From Zonotrichia leucophrys gambelii (lineage: Eukaryota > Chordata > Aves > Passeriformes > Passerellidae): DNA of 64,000 bases. Both the position numbers and the translations under genes were made by a program. Each line of letters begins with the position of its first letter. Position 1 is the first letter of the stretch. This document shows positions 25,136 to 36,900 of the stretch, piece by piece. The stretch is from assembly GCF_028769735.1 (NCBI RefSeq), contig NC_088178.1, positions 29,985,357-30,049,356 on the forward strand, written 5' to 3'. The notes under the pieces are model-generated. The model saw nothing but the letters and a program-made list of their open reading frames with translations, did no database searches and had not been told where the DNA came from.

Positions 25136-26550
25136 GAAGGTTTTCGTTCTGAAATCTAGTGTGGTGACTCTGAGAATATTTACATAACACATCCATAAGT
25201 ATAAATGCAATAAACAGAGCAAACAGCAACTGGCATCTGGATTATTTGACCAATTATAAATATGAAGCACAATTCTGAATTTTGCACTGAAAAACTTCAC
25301 AGCAGACACATTTTGATCGTACTGTAACAAGGAAATAAATGAAAATTAATCATTTTAAACATTGTTATAATTGAAATCTATGTGCAGACACTGTGTAATC
25401 CACCTGCAACTTGCAACATTTCCTCTTTTTTAACATATTGGTATTTGTAGATTCAGATTAAATAGATTTAATAATAGACTAAATAAATTTAGATTAAATA
25501 GATTTAAATTAAATAGATTTAGATTCAATAATATCATCCACTATTTCTTTTACCTTTATGTTTCTCCTGAGTTCTGAAGAATCAAAAAGCTGCTGCAGTT
25601 CTACAAGAAGAATTCCTGATGCAACAGCCATTCCTGCAGTTCATAATTACTCTGGCATTAATGAAGCTGCTAATTACACCACTGCTCTTCTGCTGAGACC
25701 AAAAGATAGAGAGACCTAAAAATGAAAAATTTGGTTATATTTTCAACGTTTAAAATGTTACAGCTGGAAATCTCCTGGAGGTTTTTGTGGAAAAGTTCCC
25801 TCTGCTGACTGCTCGTCCCACCATGGTGTCTGGAATTTCTGTAGCATCCTCTCTGTGAATATTGCAGAGTTCCCTGTTTGTTGCCTGGGTGATCAGGACT
25901 GGATTTAGGGGGGGCAAAGGGAGCTGCACATGCAAAGCACCAGTTCCATGTGCCACAGGAAGCTCTCAGTGACCCCTGGCAGCAGCAGAACTGTTTCTCC
26001 ATCCCTTTTCCCCATCCTGTGGGTATGTTCTGCCTTATTCACAGAAATTCCTCATCCAACACCAGGACAAGGTAATCAAGTGATGGGCCAGGGCTGGAAC
26101 CAGTGAATTTCCACATCCAGCTCCTGCTCTCACAGTCCTGATTTTACTGCATTAAAGTCACTTGCCAGGACATTGACATTTGCTTCCATTTCTTTAGTTA
26201 TCCAGAACAGCTCCTTAGAGGTACTGCTGTGCTTCCAGTTTGAAAGCCTGTGTTCATTTTTTAAACTTCTTTTCTAACGATACCAGCTAAAAATGTCCCC
26301 ATCAGAATGGAGAGCCCACTGTTAGGGGTTTTGTCACCTGAAATGATTCAGCTGTGGCCATCAGTGCTGAATGCTGGAAAAAGGATCTGGTCAAACAAAC
26401 TGGGGGAAATTTGAAGGGCTCTTTTATGCACCAACAAGGCTGAGAGCTGCAGCAGGTGAGCCCAGCTCAAAAAGATTCTGAATCAAAGGAACTTTCCCGT
26501 GCCTTAGGGGTTCCAAGGAAGCTTTTTCCTTGAGAATCCCAGCCCTCCCT

Positions 26551-27099
26551 TGTAGTAAACCCCTCAGGTTTAGCCAGGGCCCCTTGGAGAACAGAATGCT
26601 GACACAGCAGCAAAGAAGTTTCCTGTCTCCAGGGACATCCGCCTTGTACCTTATCCCTATAGCCATGGAAGGCAATATTGTGTTAAACCCTACCATTGGT
26701 CACTTATGGTCACTCTGACACCTTTGCCATTGGTCAGGATTGGATCCAGGCCAAGGGTATAACAGTAGCACACTGTACCCCTACTAACTGGGAAGAAGAA
26801 GAGCTGAGACCCTTCACAGACCCTACAATAAAGCCACACTCGTGGAACAGCCAGCGTCTGCTGCTTCTCCTCTCTCTGCCGTCTGCTGGAGCCTTAGGCC
26901 AAGGGAAAAGCTACCCAGCAAGCAAAGCTGAAATCACAAGAGCTGCCTGATCACTAAGAGCTGAATATTCCCTGCTTGCTGGGGGCTGACCCGCGGCCTT
27001 GGTCTGAGAGCGAGCTGGCTTCTGGCACCCAGTGCCCTTGGGGCTGAGCTCTGGAGCTGGAACAGCTGGCATAGGATAAGACCAAGCAAGGCTCATTTA
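26551..27099 (+). mobile_element. Solo LTR, family C
   Basis: 549 bp beginning TGTAGTAAACCCC and ending GGCTCATTTA, flanked by CTCCCT on both sides (26,545-26,550 and 27,100-27,105). A TATAAC motif (26,758) is followed 70 bp later by AATAAA (26,827-26,832), which fits an LTR in plus orientation with U3, R and U5. The TG...TA ends depart from the usual TG...CA, so the outer boundaries are less sure than the LTR call itself. Confidence 0.6.
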
Positions 27100-30000
27100 C
27101 TCCCTCTGCAGCCCAGCTGAAGGGCTCCCTGCCGAGCCAGTGTTTCTCACACTCAGCTCAGTGAAACCAAGGCTCTCAGGGGGAAGATGATCCAAGTGCC
27201 CTGGAGAGGAGAGGGAACCCAGGGGGGGCTGCAGAAGCCAAACCCTCCCACCAAGCCTTTCAAATGCACCTTAAACTTCACAGGCTGCTCTAGCTCTGAT
27301 TTTCATTTTCCCCTCTTTTTCTGGCTTCACTGGTTCATACCACAGACATAATTTTTAGTGCACAAAAATGTTACCAATATTACCAATACAGCAAAATATG
27401 TTACCAATAACTAAAATTATTATTAATATACCAAGGGAGTACGTGCAAACCAAGGGTAAAACAATTCCAGCCTGAAGAGGCCAGAGAATTTTCACAAAAA
27501 TCTATTAATTTTTAATCATGTTTCCATTTGAGCTGTAAATATTCACATAGGGGTTACCAGCAGGAGTAAAATAAACTACTTGATGTGTAAATCCATGGGT
27601 TCTTAGAGACTGGGGGTTGTAGCCCTGATGCTTGCCGGAGGCTGAGATGCTGAAGTGAATTTTGGAACCCCATTTCTGTTCTGTCACTGCAAGATGTGAA
27701 TTCACATGGTACCAATTACTGGATCTTGGACAAAACAAGTAGCAGTGAGAAGAAACCCCTGTGGTTTTTATGAGAATAGTAAGTAGAAGTCAAGAAAACA
27801 TTTCATGCCAAGTGGATCAGGAAAACAGGAACTGGAGGAGGATTTTCTGGTATCACTGCAGCATCTTGTCTGTGCTTTTCTATGTATTGTTCCTTAATAC
27901 TCAGTTTTATTGCTTAAAATTTGCACCATAATTCAAGGCAGAGATATTTTACAAATCATGGCAAATTTCATGGAGTTCAAAGCTCAGAAATGAGGTTTTT
28001 GTTTTCAAAAATGTGCTCCATGATTTCAAAACTCTCCAGCTTTGCTGAGGACTTTGCTGACACAGAGTGGGGCTGCTGGCTAATGGGGTGGCCCAGCACA
28101 CACAAGGAGGGTCAGACTCTTCAGGCAAACTTATTTATCCTCCAGGATCCTGGAAAAGTGCAGAAGAGGGAACAGAAAACTACTTGCAGGGCTTTTCCCC
28201 CTGATTTTGGTACTGTATCGCTCTGGCCTCTTCCTGTGGTGAGCAAATCACAGTAAATGGTATTTTTATCCTTTTATATATTACATGCTTGCAAAAATTG
28301 CTGACAGAAACTGCCAACAGGCTGCTCTAATCACTATAATGCTGCTTCACTGGCAAAAAAAAAAAAAAAAAACCTTTTTGCTTTAACCCAGACCATCTGC
28401 TTTGGGGGCTTTTAATGATGCAACTACGCTGGCATTTCCAGAATGAAAACTTCTCTGCCGTGACCTCAGAGTGGGGGATCAGCTCCAAGGGGATGGGAAG
28501 GAAGGAGGGGGATGTTAAACTGCTCTGAAGGAGACAAGAGATGCATGAGGAAGGTGTGGAGCTGCAGATTTGGAACACATCTAACCTCAATTCTTCTTTC
28601 AAGTAATGTTTTCCTGGAAACAAACGCGTCACGTCCCCCCAAAGGTGCTGTGAGTAACAGCAGCTCCTACAGCACCGATAGGATATTTCCTGAGTGATTC
28701 AGCCCCTTCCTGCAGTGTTTATCTGCCTGCCCTGACCACATCCAGTCACCAATTACTAGCTGGGGATGGCCTTACAAACCCATGGGCAAGGCACTCCAAA
28801 CGCTCGGGCACAGCCTGAGGCTTTGGTGTCAGCGCTCGGTGCCAGGGGTTTGCACAGGGGAATAAATCCATCAGCGCTTTCCTGGAGTTTGCAACTGAAT
28901 CTGCAGCTCCTCTCAGCCACAAAGAGCTTTGGATTACCTCAGAACACTCTTGGTCAGGCCTTTGAAGCAGGGAGCAGCAGATCTTCACACAGTTGTTGCA
29001 TTTCAAACTGTACAAGAGCAGCTGCTCAGAGGTTTCACATACCTGGCAGCTGAAACCAACAGGTCTGGGCCCATGAAAGTAACTTTTCTTCTAATTTGGC
29101 TATCATCACCACTTACCTGCATTCTCAGAATAAAATTCTGTTCTTTACAGTTCTCACCAGTGCAATTTAGGACAGACTGGCCCTGCAACAGGGAATTGTA
29201 CACCCTATTAATTCTGTACACACTGTTAGTTATGTACACGTTATTAATTATGCTTTAATCAGAAGATAATTCTGTTCCCCTAAGATAATTCTTCTCTTTT
29301 TGCTCTGTGCACTTTTTGCAGGAGTAAGGCAAACCAGAAACTCACATTTCTCAGGGATGGAAGCAAGAGGACACATTGTTTGTCTTCTCCAAATCAGCTG
29401 TGGTTCCACAATTGGAGTTATTATGGGATTATTCTTGGGATTGTCAGCTCTTTGTGGCAGCAAGCTGAGAAGCAGAGAAGGCTAAACTGGAGTTTAAAAT
29501 ACTGTGATACTGGTAAATGATGTGGAAAATAACTGTGGCTAAGGGTTTGATGCTAATACATAATTTTTGAGAGGTGTTGTAATACAGCTGCTGTCTCATA
29601 CAGCTGTGATGAACAAATAGTGCACGAAACTTCCATGACTCAATGGATCACCCTCATCTTTTGGCACAGCTGGGGAAGACATCCCTGGATCTCTATCTGG
29701 GGATTCATAAAACCTCAAACCACCCAAAATAAGAAGCTGAGTAGTGTGGGAGCATCTGATAAAACCCTCAGTGGGAATGGCATTTACTTACTGAGGGTCA
29801 GGCTCCCACCTTCTCCTGTATCTTCCAACTACTTCATTTAACTCCTTGTGTTCTCTTGGATCTTCCAGCAACTAAAAGAAATAAACTTCTTAATATTTCA
29901 TATCAAATCCAGACTCTCCCTCAGCACACCCGCCCAGGCTCAGCTCTTCCTTTGGGGTAGATGCAAACAAGTGAGATTCTCACACACATCAAGATAGAAT

Positions 30001-31730
30001 TACTTTCTTATCAAGTTTGTTTTGAGTCAAATCTATTTTAGAATGATGTAAGTCCTGAAAAACGCTGCAGGACTGTCCAAGTCTGTTAGAACTTCTAAGT
30101 AAACAAAAAACCCTGCTTTAATTTAGCCCAATTTCCAGGCCACCATGGTCAGAACCCAACTAAAAGCTCTTTGGGCACTAAAAAATAAAATCTAAATATG
30201 AAACAGAAGCTCCACAAGGAGGAGGGCTCTGTGGGAACCCTCCTGCCTTTGGTGTGACAATCCAAAAAGTGTGTTCTGGTTTCCCCCAGCATCCGGTGCA
30301 CTCCAGCAAAGTTTCTAAGTTTAAGCTTCTCTCAAAGCTTCAGTGTTCCTTAAATGGCACAGCTCAGCTTGGCTGGCAGGGCTGCAGCTCATGGTAAAGG
30401 AAGCCACCACCACATGAACGTTTTCCCTAAATGCTGCTCTATATAGTCTCAATGCTCAGCTCAGGAGTGGCTAAAATAAGCTCCTGAAATAACAACTTCA
30501 AACACTACCCAAGGCTGCAGCCTCTCACAGGGGCTGGGTTTGCCTTCCTCAGGGTGCCTGAAACAAAGGATGCTCCATGCCATGACAGGACAGCAAGGCT
30601 GAGCCCAGCTGGAGGACTAACATAAGTCAATTAGGATCTGTTGGCTCTTAATTAGAGGATTTGTTATTTATCCCAGGCTGCCTCCCGGTACAAACTGGTG
30701 GCTGACGCCTTCTCTCTGGGATAAACAGGCACTCAGAGATGTGGGGGCTGTTTCTTTCTCCTTTAATCTGAGCAAACAGCATTTAACTTTCATGAGAATG
30801 AAATTAAATTACTCTTCTAAGCCTGAGTGAAAACGCCTGTTGTTACATACAGCAAGTTCTGCCTGTGACACTGATTCTATCTACTGGAAAACCTGCAAAA
30901 TAATAAAGAATCAGTGAATCATTTAGGCTGGAAAAGAGCTTTGAGGTCATCAAGCCCAACTGTTAAACCAGCACTGCCAAAGCCACCACAATATAGGCCA
31001 AGAAACTAACAGCAAATGGTATTTATAGAAAATCTGCACATTAAAATCACATATAATGAAATTGCTATGCAACACCAGTGATTCAGAGATGATGTCTCCT
31101 ATGGAAGCCTAACAATTATGGAAAATGAAATAAGCATGAAAATATAATTGGACAAGAGTCACTGATACATTCACAGAACAGAGAACTCAAAAATCTCATG
31201 AATCCAGGGAAATTATATGGGTCAAGTTTAAAAGGAGCCCAGAAACACCAGGGAGCCCAAATCTCACTTCAAACACATATCCAAAGTGTTTGCATCTGCA
31301 ATTCCTCCTCCAGAAAGCTGAGCACCACCACCAACCATCTGAAATCCAGACTTCAAATGTATTCTGCTTTACATGGATTTCTGTCACCACTCCTTCCTTC
31401 CCTCTTATCACCTGCACCACAGAGAGCACAAAAATTCACATGATATCCCACAGGAAATGCAAAAGATCTCTGTAAAGCTGCACAGTGACTCTGTCTCCTC
31501 CTCAGCTCTTCACAAGTTTCTCAAAGTGTTGGGAGAAAAGAGCTCTGGCTACGCCAGGGAAGGAGGGGAGAACTGAAGTGAGCAACAGCCATCCCCAGAA
31601 ATGCCCCAAAGCAGCCTGAATGGTGCAGCAGCTGCTGGATTAATGCATGGGCTCCATCAGGAACCTCTTGTGGCTGTGTCAGCCCCCATAACATGTCTGC
31701 ATCAGTGGTTTTGTTAAATGTCATGGCTCA
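27100..31730. other. Intergenic DNA, no gene seen
   Basis: AT-rich unique sequence with a minus CR1 tip at about 30,905-30,985, a long A run at 28,356-28,372 and a small 18-bp tandem repeat at 29,197-29,250. No exon-like coding segment is visible. Confidence 0.55.
29197..29250. repeat. 18-bp tandem repeat, three units
   Basis: Three 18-bp units each begin TGTACAC and end in an ATTAATT-like word. Confidence 0.8.
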
Positions 31731-31734
31731 GTCC

Positions 31735-31990
31735 AGAGGAGGCAGCTGCAGGGCTGGAGCCAGGCTGGGACACCTGGGGGTGCTCACCTGGAGAGGAGAA
31801 GGATCCAGGGAGAGCTCAGAGCCCTGGCAGGGCCTGCAGGGGCTCCAGGAGAGCTGAGAGGGGCTGGGGACAGGGATGGAGGGACAGCACACAGGGAATG
31901 GCTCCCAGTGCCAGAGGGCAGGGATGGATGGGACATTGGGAATTGGGAATTGTTCCTTTGGAGGGCTGGCAGGCCCTGGCAGTGGTGACT
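31735..31990 (+). mobile_element. CR1 LINE fragment
   Basis: Plus orientation. Blocks CACCTGGAGAGGAGAAGGAT, GGAGCTCCAGGAGAGC-type and CACAGGGAATGGCTCCCAGT match the complement of the 35.8-kb and 58.1-kb copies. It ends before the 3' tip. Confidence 0.75.
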
Positions 31991-32619
31991 CTGCAGTGTC
32001 TGTGCTGCCCCTGAGTGCTGCCTTTGATCAGGCAGAGCATCTCTGCCCGCTGCTCCCGGGGGTGTCCCTGGTCCAGCACCGACCTTCTCCCTGTCACAGG
32101 GTTTGGGACAGTCACAGGGACTCGGGCACATCCCCCGGGACAGCTGAAGCCACCCAGGGCAGCGGCACCTCCTCCCACAGCTCCACCTGAACTGAGCTTC
32201 TTGCCACAAGGGAGCACAGCATTGAAAAGTGTCCTGTCTGCTATAACTGTAAAAGGACAGCAAATATTATTTTAAATTATTATATCTCAGGAAATTTTAA
32301 TTATTACCTTCAAGATTTTTAATAACATATATAATGTATTTACCTATGAATTCCAGCCCATGCTGGATACTTTCACTCACGAACATATTAGTCATCCCTT
32401 AATTATTGCTACTCATCCTTATTAATATGTATAATACAGATAAAGAGCTCCCTGGCAGGGATGCATTTTAATGAAGGCACTGAAAGGCAACACACAGTAA
32501 TTTCTAGAAGGTTGTGCCATGGTTGACAGTAGCAAACCAAAGCAGCCCAGAGATGGGATGAGGTGTGGAAGGAGAAAAATCAAATGCGTTTTAAAATTCT
32601 AATGATAAACTGAATTTCA

Positions 32620-32785
32620 GAGAAGACACCTGGGGCACAGGGCACACAAGGAAGAGGACACTCGGGGCACAGGACACCCGGGGCATGGGGCGGCAGGGAC
32701 AAAGGATGTACATGGCATTGAACACTCGGGGCAGAGGACACCGGGGACAGAGGACACCGAGGGCACAGGACACCGGGGGCGGGCC
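32620..32785. repeat. Degenerate short tandem repeat at the start of the GC-rich promoter zone
   Basis: Repeated words of the type GAGGACACCGGGGACA and GGGGCACAGGACAC, about 15-30 bp apart, run into the CpG island. Confidence 0.7.
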
Positions 32786-33060
32786 GCCCTGCGGAGCCGC
32801 CCCGACAGGCGGGCGGGGACCGGACGGGGTAAGGAAGGGGCGGTGGCGGCAGGGTCGATGGCGCCGCGGCGGGCGCGGGGCGGGCGGGGAGTGGGGCCCG
32901 CGGGGGCCGGGGAGCTCCGGCCGAGAGGCCGCGGGCCCGCGCTCCTTACCCGGCCCGGGCGGCCTCGGTGCCGGCCCCGCCGCGTTCCGCAGGCCCGGCT
33001 GGGCCCGCCCGGCCCGGCGCGGAGCGGGGCTGTCCCCTCGCGGCGGCCGTGGCACGGCAG
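32770..33060 (+). promoter_or_regulatory. CpG island, likely promoter of the carboxyltransferase-like gene
   Basis: A dense run of CG dinucleotides and GGGCGGG boxes (for example GGGGCGGGCCGCC and GGGGCGGGGCGGGCGGGG-like words) about 0.9-1.1 kb upstream of the predicted ATG at 33,923. It has no TATA box. An alternative is that transcription starts inside the minisatellite nearer the ATG. Confidence 0.5.
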
Positions 33061-33832
33061 GGACCGGGGCTGTCCCCTCACGGCCCCCGCGGGTACAGGG
33101 GTGTCCCCTCACGGCCCTCACAGGGACCGGATGTGTCCCCTTATGGCCCCCGTGGGTACAGGGGCGTCCCCTCACGAACCGCGCGGGAACCGGGGTGTCC
33201 CCTCACGGCCCCCGCGGGTACAGGGGTGTCCCTTCACAGTCCCCGCAGGGACCGGAGGTGTCCCCTCACGGCCCCCGCGGGTACAGGGGTGTCCCCTCAC
33301 GGCCCCCGCGGGTGCAGGGATGTCCCCTCACGGCCCCCACAGGGACCGGATGTGTCCCCTCATGGCCCCCGCGGGCACAAGGGTGTCCCCTCATGGCCCC
33401 CGCGGGTACAGGGGTGTCCCCTCACGGCCCCCACAGGGACCGGATGTGTCCCCTCATGGCCCCCGCGGGCACAAGGGTGTCCCCTCACGGCCCTCGCAGG
33501 AACAGGAGTGTCCCCTCACGACCGACTGGAGCCAAAGTGGCTCCTCATGACCCCCGTATCAAAGGGAGAACCAGTGGTGTCCCCTCACGACTCCTGCGGG
33601 AAGACGGGAGTCGGGACTATCGCCTCTCCACCCTCGATGCAGGGCTGGAGTCAGGGCGTCCCCTCATGTCCCCTGCGGGAACTGGGGTGTCCCCTCACGG
33701 CAGAATGGAGTCAGGGCGTCCCCTCATGTCCCCTGCAGGAACCGGGGTGTCCCCTCACGGTCCCCGGGACAGGGCAGGCACTGGCGGTGCCCTCTCATGG
33801 CGGAATGGAGTAAGGGCGTCTCCTCATGACCC
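33020..33832. repeat. 31-bp minisatellite, about 24 units, upstream of the carboxyltransferase-like ATG
   Basis: The unit can be read as GGCCCCCGCGGGTACAGGGG followed by TGTCCCCTCAC (31 bp). Units vary at the ACAGGGAC/GGTACAGG position. Those after about 33,640 form a longer alternating pattern with GGAATGGAGTCAGGGCG. Because 31 is not a multiple of 3, a translated frame cycles through all three readings every 93 bp, so the long open frames here (up to 400 codons) are by-products. The array ends about 90 bp before the start codon. Confidence 0.95.
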
Positions 33833-33922
33833 GCGCCCGAGGCGAAGGGGCCGCGCTGCCACCCAGCAGGAGGAACCTGCTCTTTAATTCCTGTCACTCG
33901 TTTTCCCTCAGTTCTCGGGGCG

Positions 33923-36900
33923 ATGTGGAGCCCGGGCCTGCTGTGCGCCCTGGGCCGGCGGCGCCCCGGGCCCTCCGTGCCGCTGCGGCCCCTGACCTGC
34001 CTGCTCCAAGGGGAATATCGGGAGAAAACCCCGATCCACCTACGCCAGAGCGAATATGGGGAGAAAACCCAGATCCGCCTGCTCCAGAGTGACTATCGGG
34101 AGAAAACCCCGATCCGCCTGCTCCAGAGTGAATATGGGGAGAAAACCCCGATCCGCCTGCTCCAGGGGGAGTATCAGGAACAACCCCCGATCCGCCTGCT
34201 CCAGAGGGAATATCGGGAGAAAACTCCGATCCGCCTGCTCCAGGGGGAGTATCAGGAGCAATCCCCGATCTGCCTGCTCCAGAGGGAATATCAGGAGAAA
34301 ACCCCCATCTGCCTGCTCCGGAGGGAATATAGGGAGAAAACCCCTTTCTGCCTGCTCCAGAGGGAATATCGGGAGCTGCCGCTGCCGGGGCAGCGCTGGG
34401 GAAGGACACAGCACCTGCCTCCCCGCCGGTTTTTAAGTAATAAACCCAAATCCAGGCGCTATCCCAAAACGTTCCCAGTTCTAGACGGACGTGTCCCCGC
34501 CGTGTACCAACACGTGTTCCAAGAGAATTTAAGGAACAGCGAGGCTGTGATTAAAAGGTAATAAAGCGGTTTTGTGGGGTTTTTAGAGCATTGCTATTTG
34601 TGACACGGTGTAAGAGTCACTCACGGGCACTTCAGGGATTTTTAACATGGTACAATACTCGCCCCATGGAGCAATGTAGCTGCTCAATCCCTGGAAGGCC
34701 AGCTTGGACGGGACTTGGAGCAGCGTGGTGTTCCTGGATAAGCTTTGAAGTCCCTTACGACACAAACCAGTCCATGAAATGTTGACTGAAATACCCAAGG
34801 TGCAAACTATTTGAAACAGTGCCATGTGTTGTTTTGCGTATATTGCCAAGAAATACTTTTTCCAGACCTACGTAACATTTGTTGTGTGTTGCATTTTGAA
34901 TGCAAAAGACGTAAATGGTGACTCACACACTCCTGACAGAGTAGGGGATGGGTGCTGCTGTCCATCATCATTTACAGATAAAACGACAAAATGTGCTTTA
35001 TGCGTTTGTCCCGAAAGATCACATGGCAAAATTGCAAAGGCCTTTGTTTAGGGGAGTGATCCACGAGCTGGAAGCAAAGCTTTGGAAAACACACTGTGCC
35101 CTCCTGTGGTGGCATTGAGGACATGAGTAAAATCCTTTTCCTCCGAAGTTTTTTCAGCCTCCATCGTGTGCAGGGAGCTCACCCAGATCACAGAGTCACA
35201 CCAAACGTGCTGTGTGAGACTTTGTGTCAAACAGCATTTACAGTTAAAGGTGATGCATCTAGGGAAAAATGTGTTTGAAATAAAGGAAGAGCTTGGTTTA
35301 TTTAAGACCAAAGTTGAGATAGCACGTTTGTTTATAGTTTATTCAGATTTTTACCTATACATGGTGCTGCCCTGGCAATACCATTGGGTAATCACTTCCT
35401 CCCTGTGACACTGCAATGTTCCCTGCTTTTAGTATACCTTCCAGATTTAGTATTTTATTCCCAGTTACTGATTTTTGTCAGACAAACTTGTTGCAGGACC
35501 TGATGGAGGAAACTCTTGGCTGGATTATTCCCAAGAGCAGGTGGAACATGGAGGTTCATGCTGAATTAGGACAGGCACATTATGATAGCCTCATTATTAT
35601 ATATTATATTATTAGCTTTATTAAACAGTTTTTTGGATAACAAAAGTGAAATGTTTGCTTTAAATAATAGACCTTTGCTTTTTACTACACCTTGGAAAAA
35701 CAATAATCTGAAAATGTGAATTTATCTTCATTTTCATGCCATTTGTGTGAAAACTGTGCAATATGTTTAAGCTCAATCTGCTAAAAGGTAACTTGTAAGG
35801 AAAATGGTTGGGTCAGGAGGGCCCTCAAAGCCCACCCAGTGCCACCCCTGCTATGGCAGGGACACCTCCCACTGTCCCAGGTGCTCTGAACCCTGGATTT
35901 GGGCACTGCCTGGGATCCAGGGGCAGCCACAGCAAATCTGGGAATTCTATTCCAGGGCCTGCCCACCCTCACAGGAAACAATTCCCAATTCCCAATCTCC
36001 CATCCATCCCTGGGAGCCATTCCCTGTGTGCTGTCCCTCCATGCCTGTCCCCAGCCCCTCTCAGCTCTCCTGGAGCCCCTGCAGGCCCTGCCAGGGCTCT
36101 GAGCTCTCCCTGGATCCTTCTCCTCTCCAGGTGAGCACCCCCAGGTGTCCCAGCCTGGCTCCAGAGGGGCTCCAGCCCTGCAGCAGCTCCAGGGCTTCCT
36201 CTGGACAGGGCAGGATGAGCTTCTCATCCACCAACACCCCAAATCCTCCCGGTCTCCTGTCCATCCCTTCTCCCACAGCCCATGTTTGTGTTTGCGATTT
36301 TCCCGGCGCAGGGCAGGACCCGCACTGGGCCGTGTCGAGCTCCTGAGGCTCCTCCAGCCCCAGCTGTCCCCTGGCCGTGTCCCTCTGGAGTCCACCCTTC
36401 CCTCCACAGTGTGACCGCACCTTCGTTCCCATGAACGAAAGTGGATTTTCCCCATCAGGTACTCGGAGCTGCTGGAGCGGGTGAAGGCAGGAGGGGGAGC
36501 GGACGCCGTGCTGCGGCACACGCAGCGCAACAAGAAGCTGTTCGTGCGGGAGCGCCTGCGGCTGCTGCTGGACGATGCGGATTTCCTGGAGCTGTCCCCG
36601 CTGGCAGGGCTGCACCTGCCCTACGGGAATGTCCCTGCTGCCGGCTGCCTCACGGGTAACGGCGTGCTGCGGCTCTGGGATGTCCGGTTTATCTCGGCTG
36701 TTTGAGGGGCCTGGAAGGGCCCAGAGTGGCCTTGGGGCAGCCCGCATATCGAAAGACGAGAAGAGGCTTCAGTTCTTCTTTCTGGTTTTATGTTTATTAA
36801 TTGTTTATCTAAAAGATGTTCTTTCAGCCGAACAAAGATCTGCTCAGCAGTCAGCCATGGGCACACTGTGCCGTCCCCCTGACCGCCACGTATCTTTATA

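Larger units (their letters stand above)
22276..26550. other. Intergenic DNA, no gene seen
   Basis: Contains CR1 fragments at about 23,565-23,735 (-) and 25,020-25,135 (+) and an AT-rich imperfect repeat of AAATAGATTTA words at about 25,445-25,535. A 398-codon minus-strand frame (23,599-24,795) crosses the CR1 and has no protein-like features that I recognise. Confidence 0.55.

Noticed and set aside
32685..33887. 400-codon plus-strand open frame and two overlapping long frames
   Set aside because: They run through the 31-bp minisatellite and CpG island. The repeat has no stop in any of these frames, so openness carries no information, and the peptide is only the repeat read in rotating frames.
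33894..34414. Minus-strand 171- and 124-codon repeat proteins opposite exon 1
   Set aside because: A 39-bp unit without stops keeps several frames open on both strands. Only the + frame starting at 33,923 continues into MCCC2-like sequence and ends at a good splice donor.
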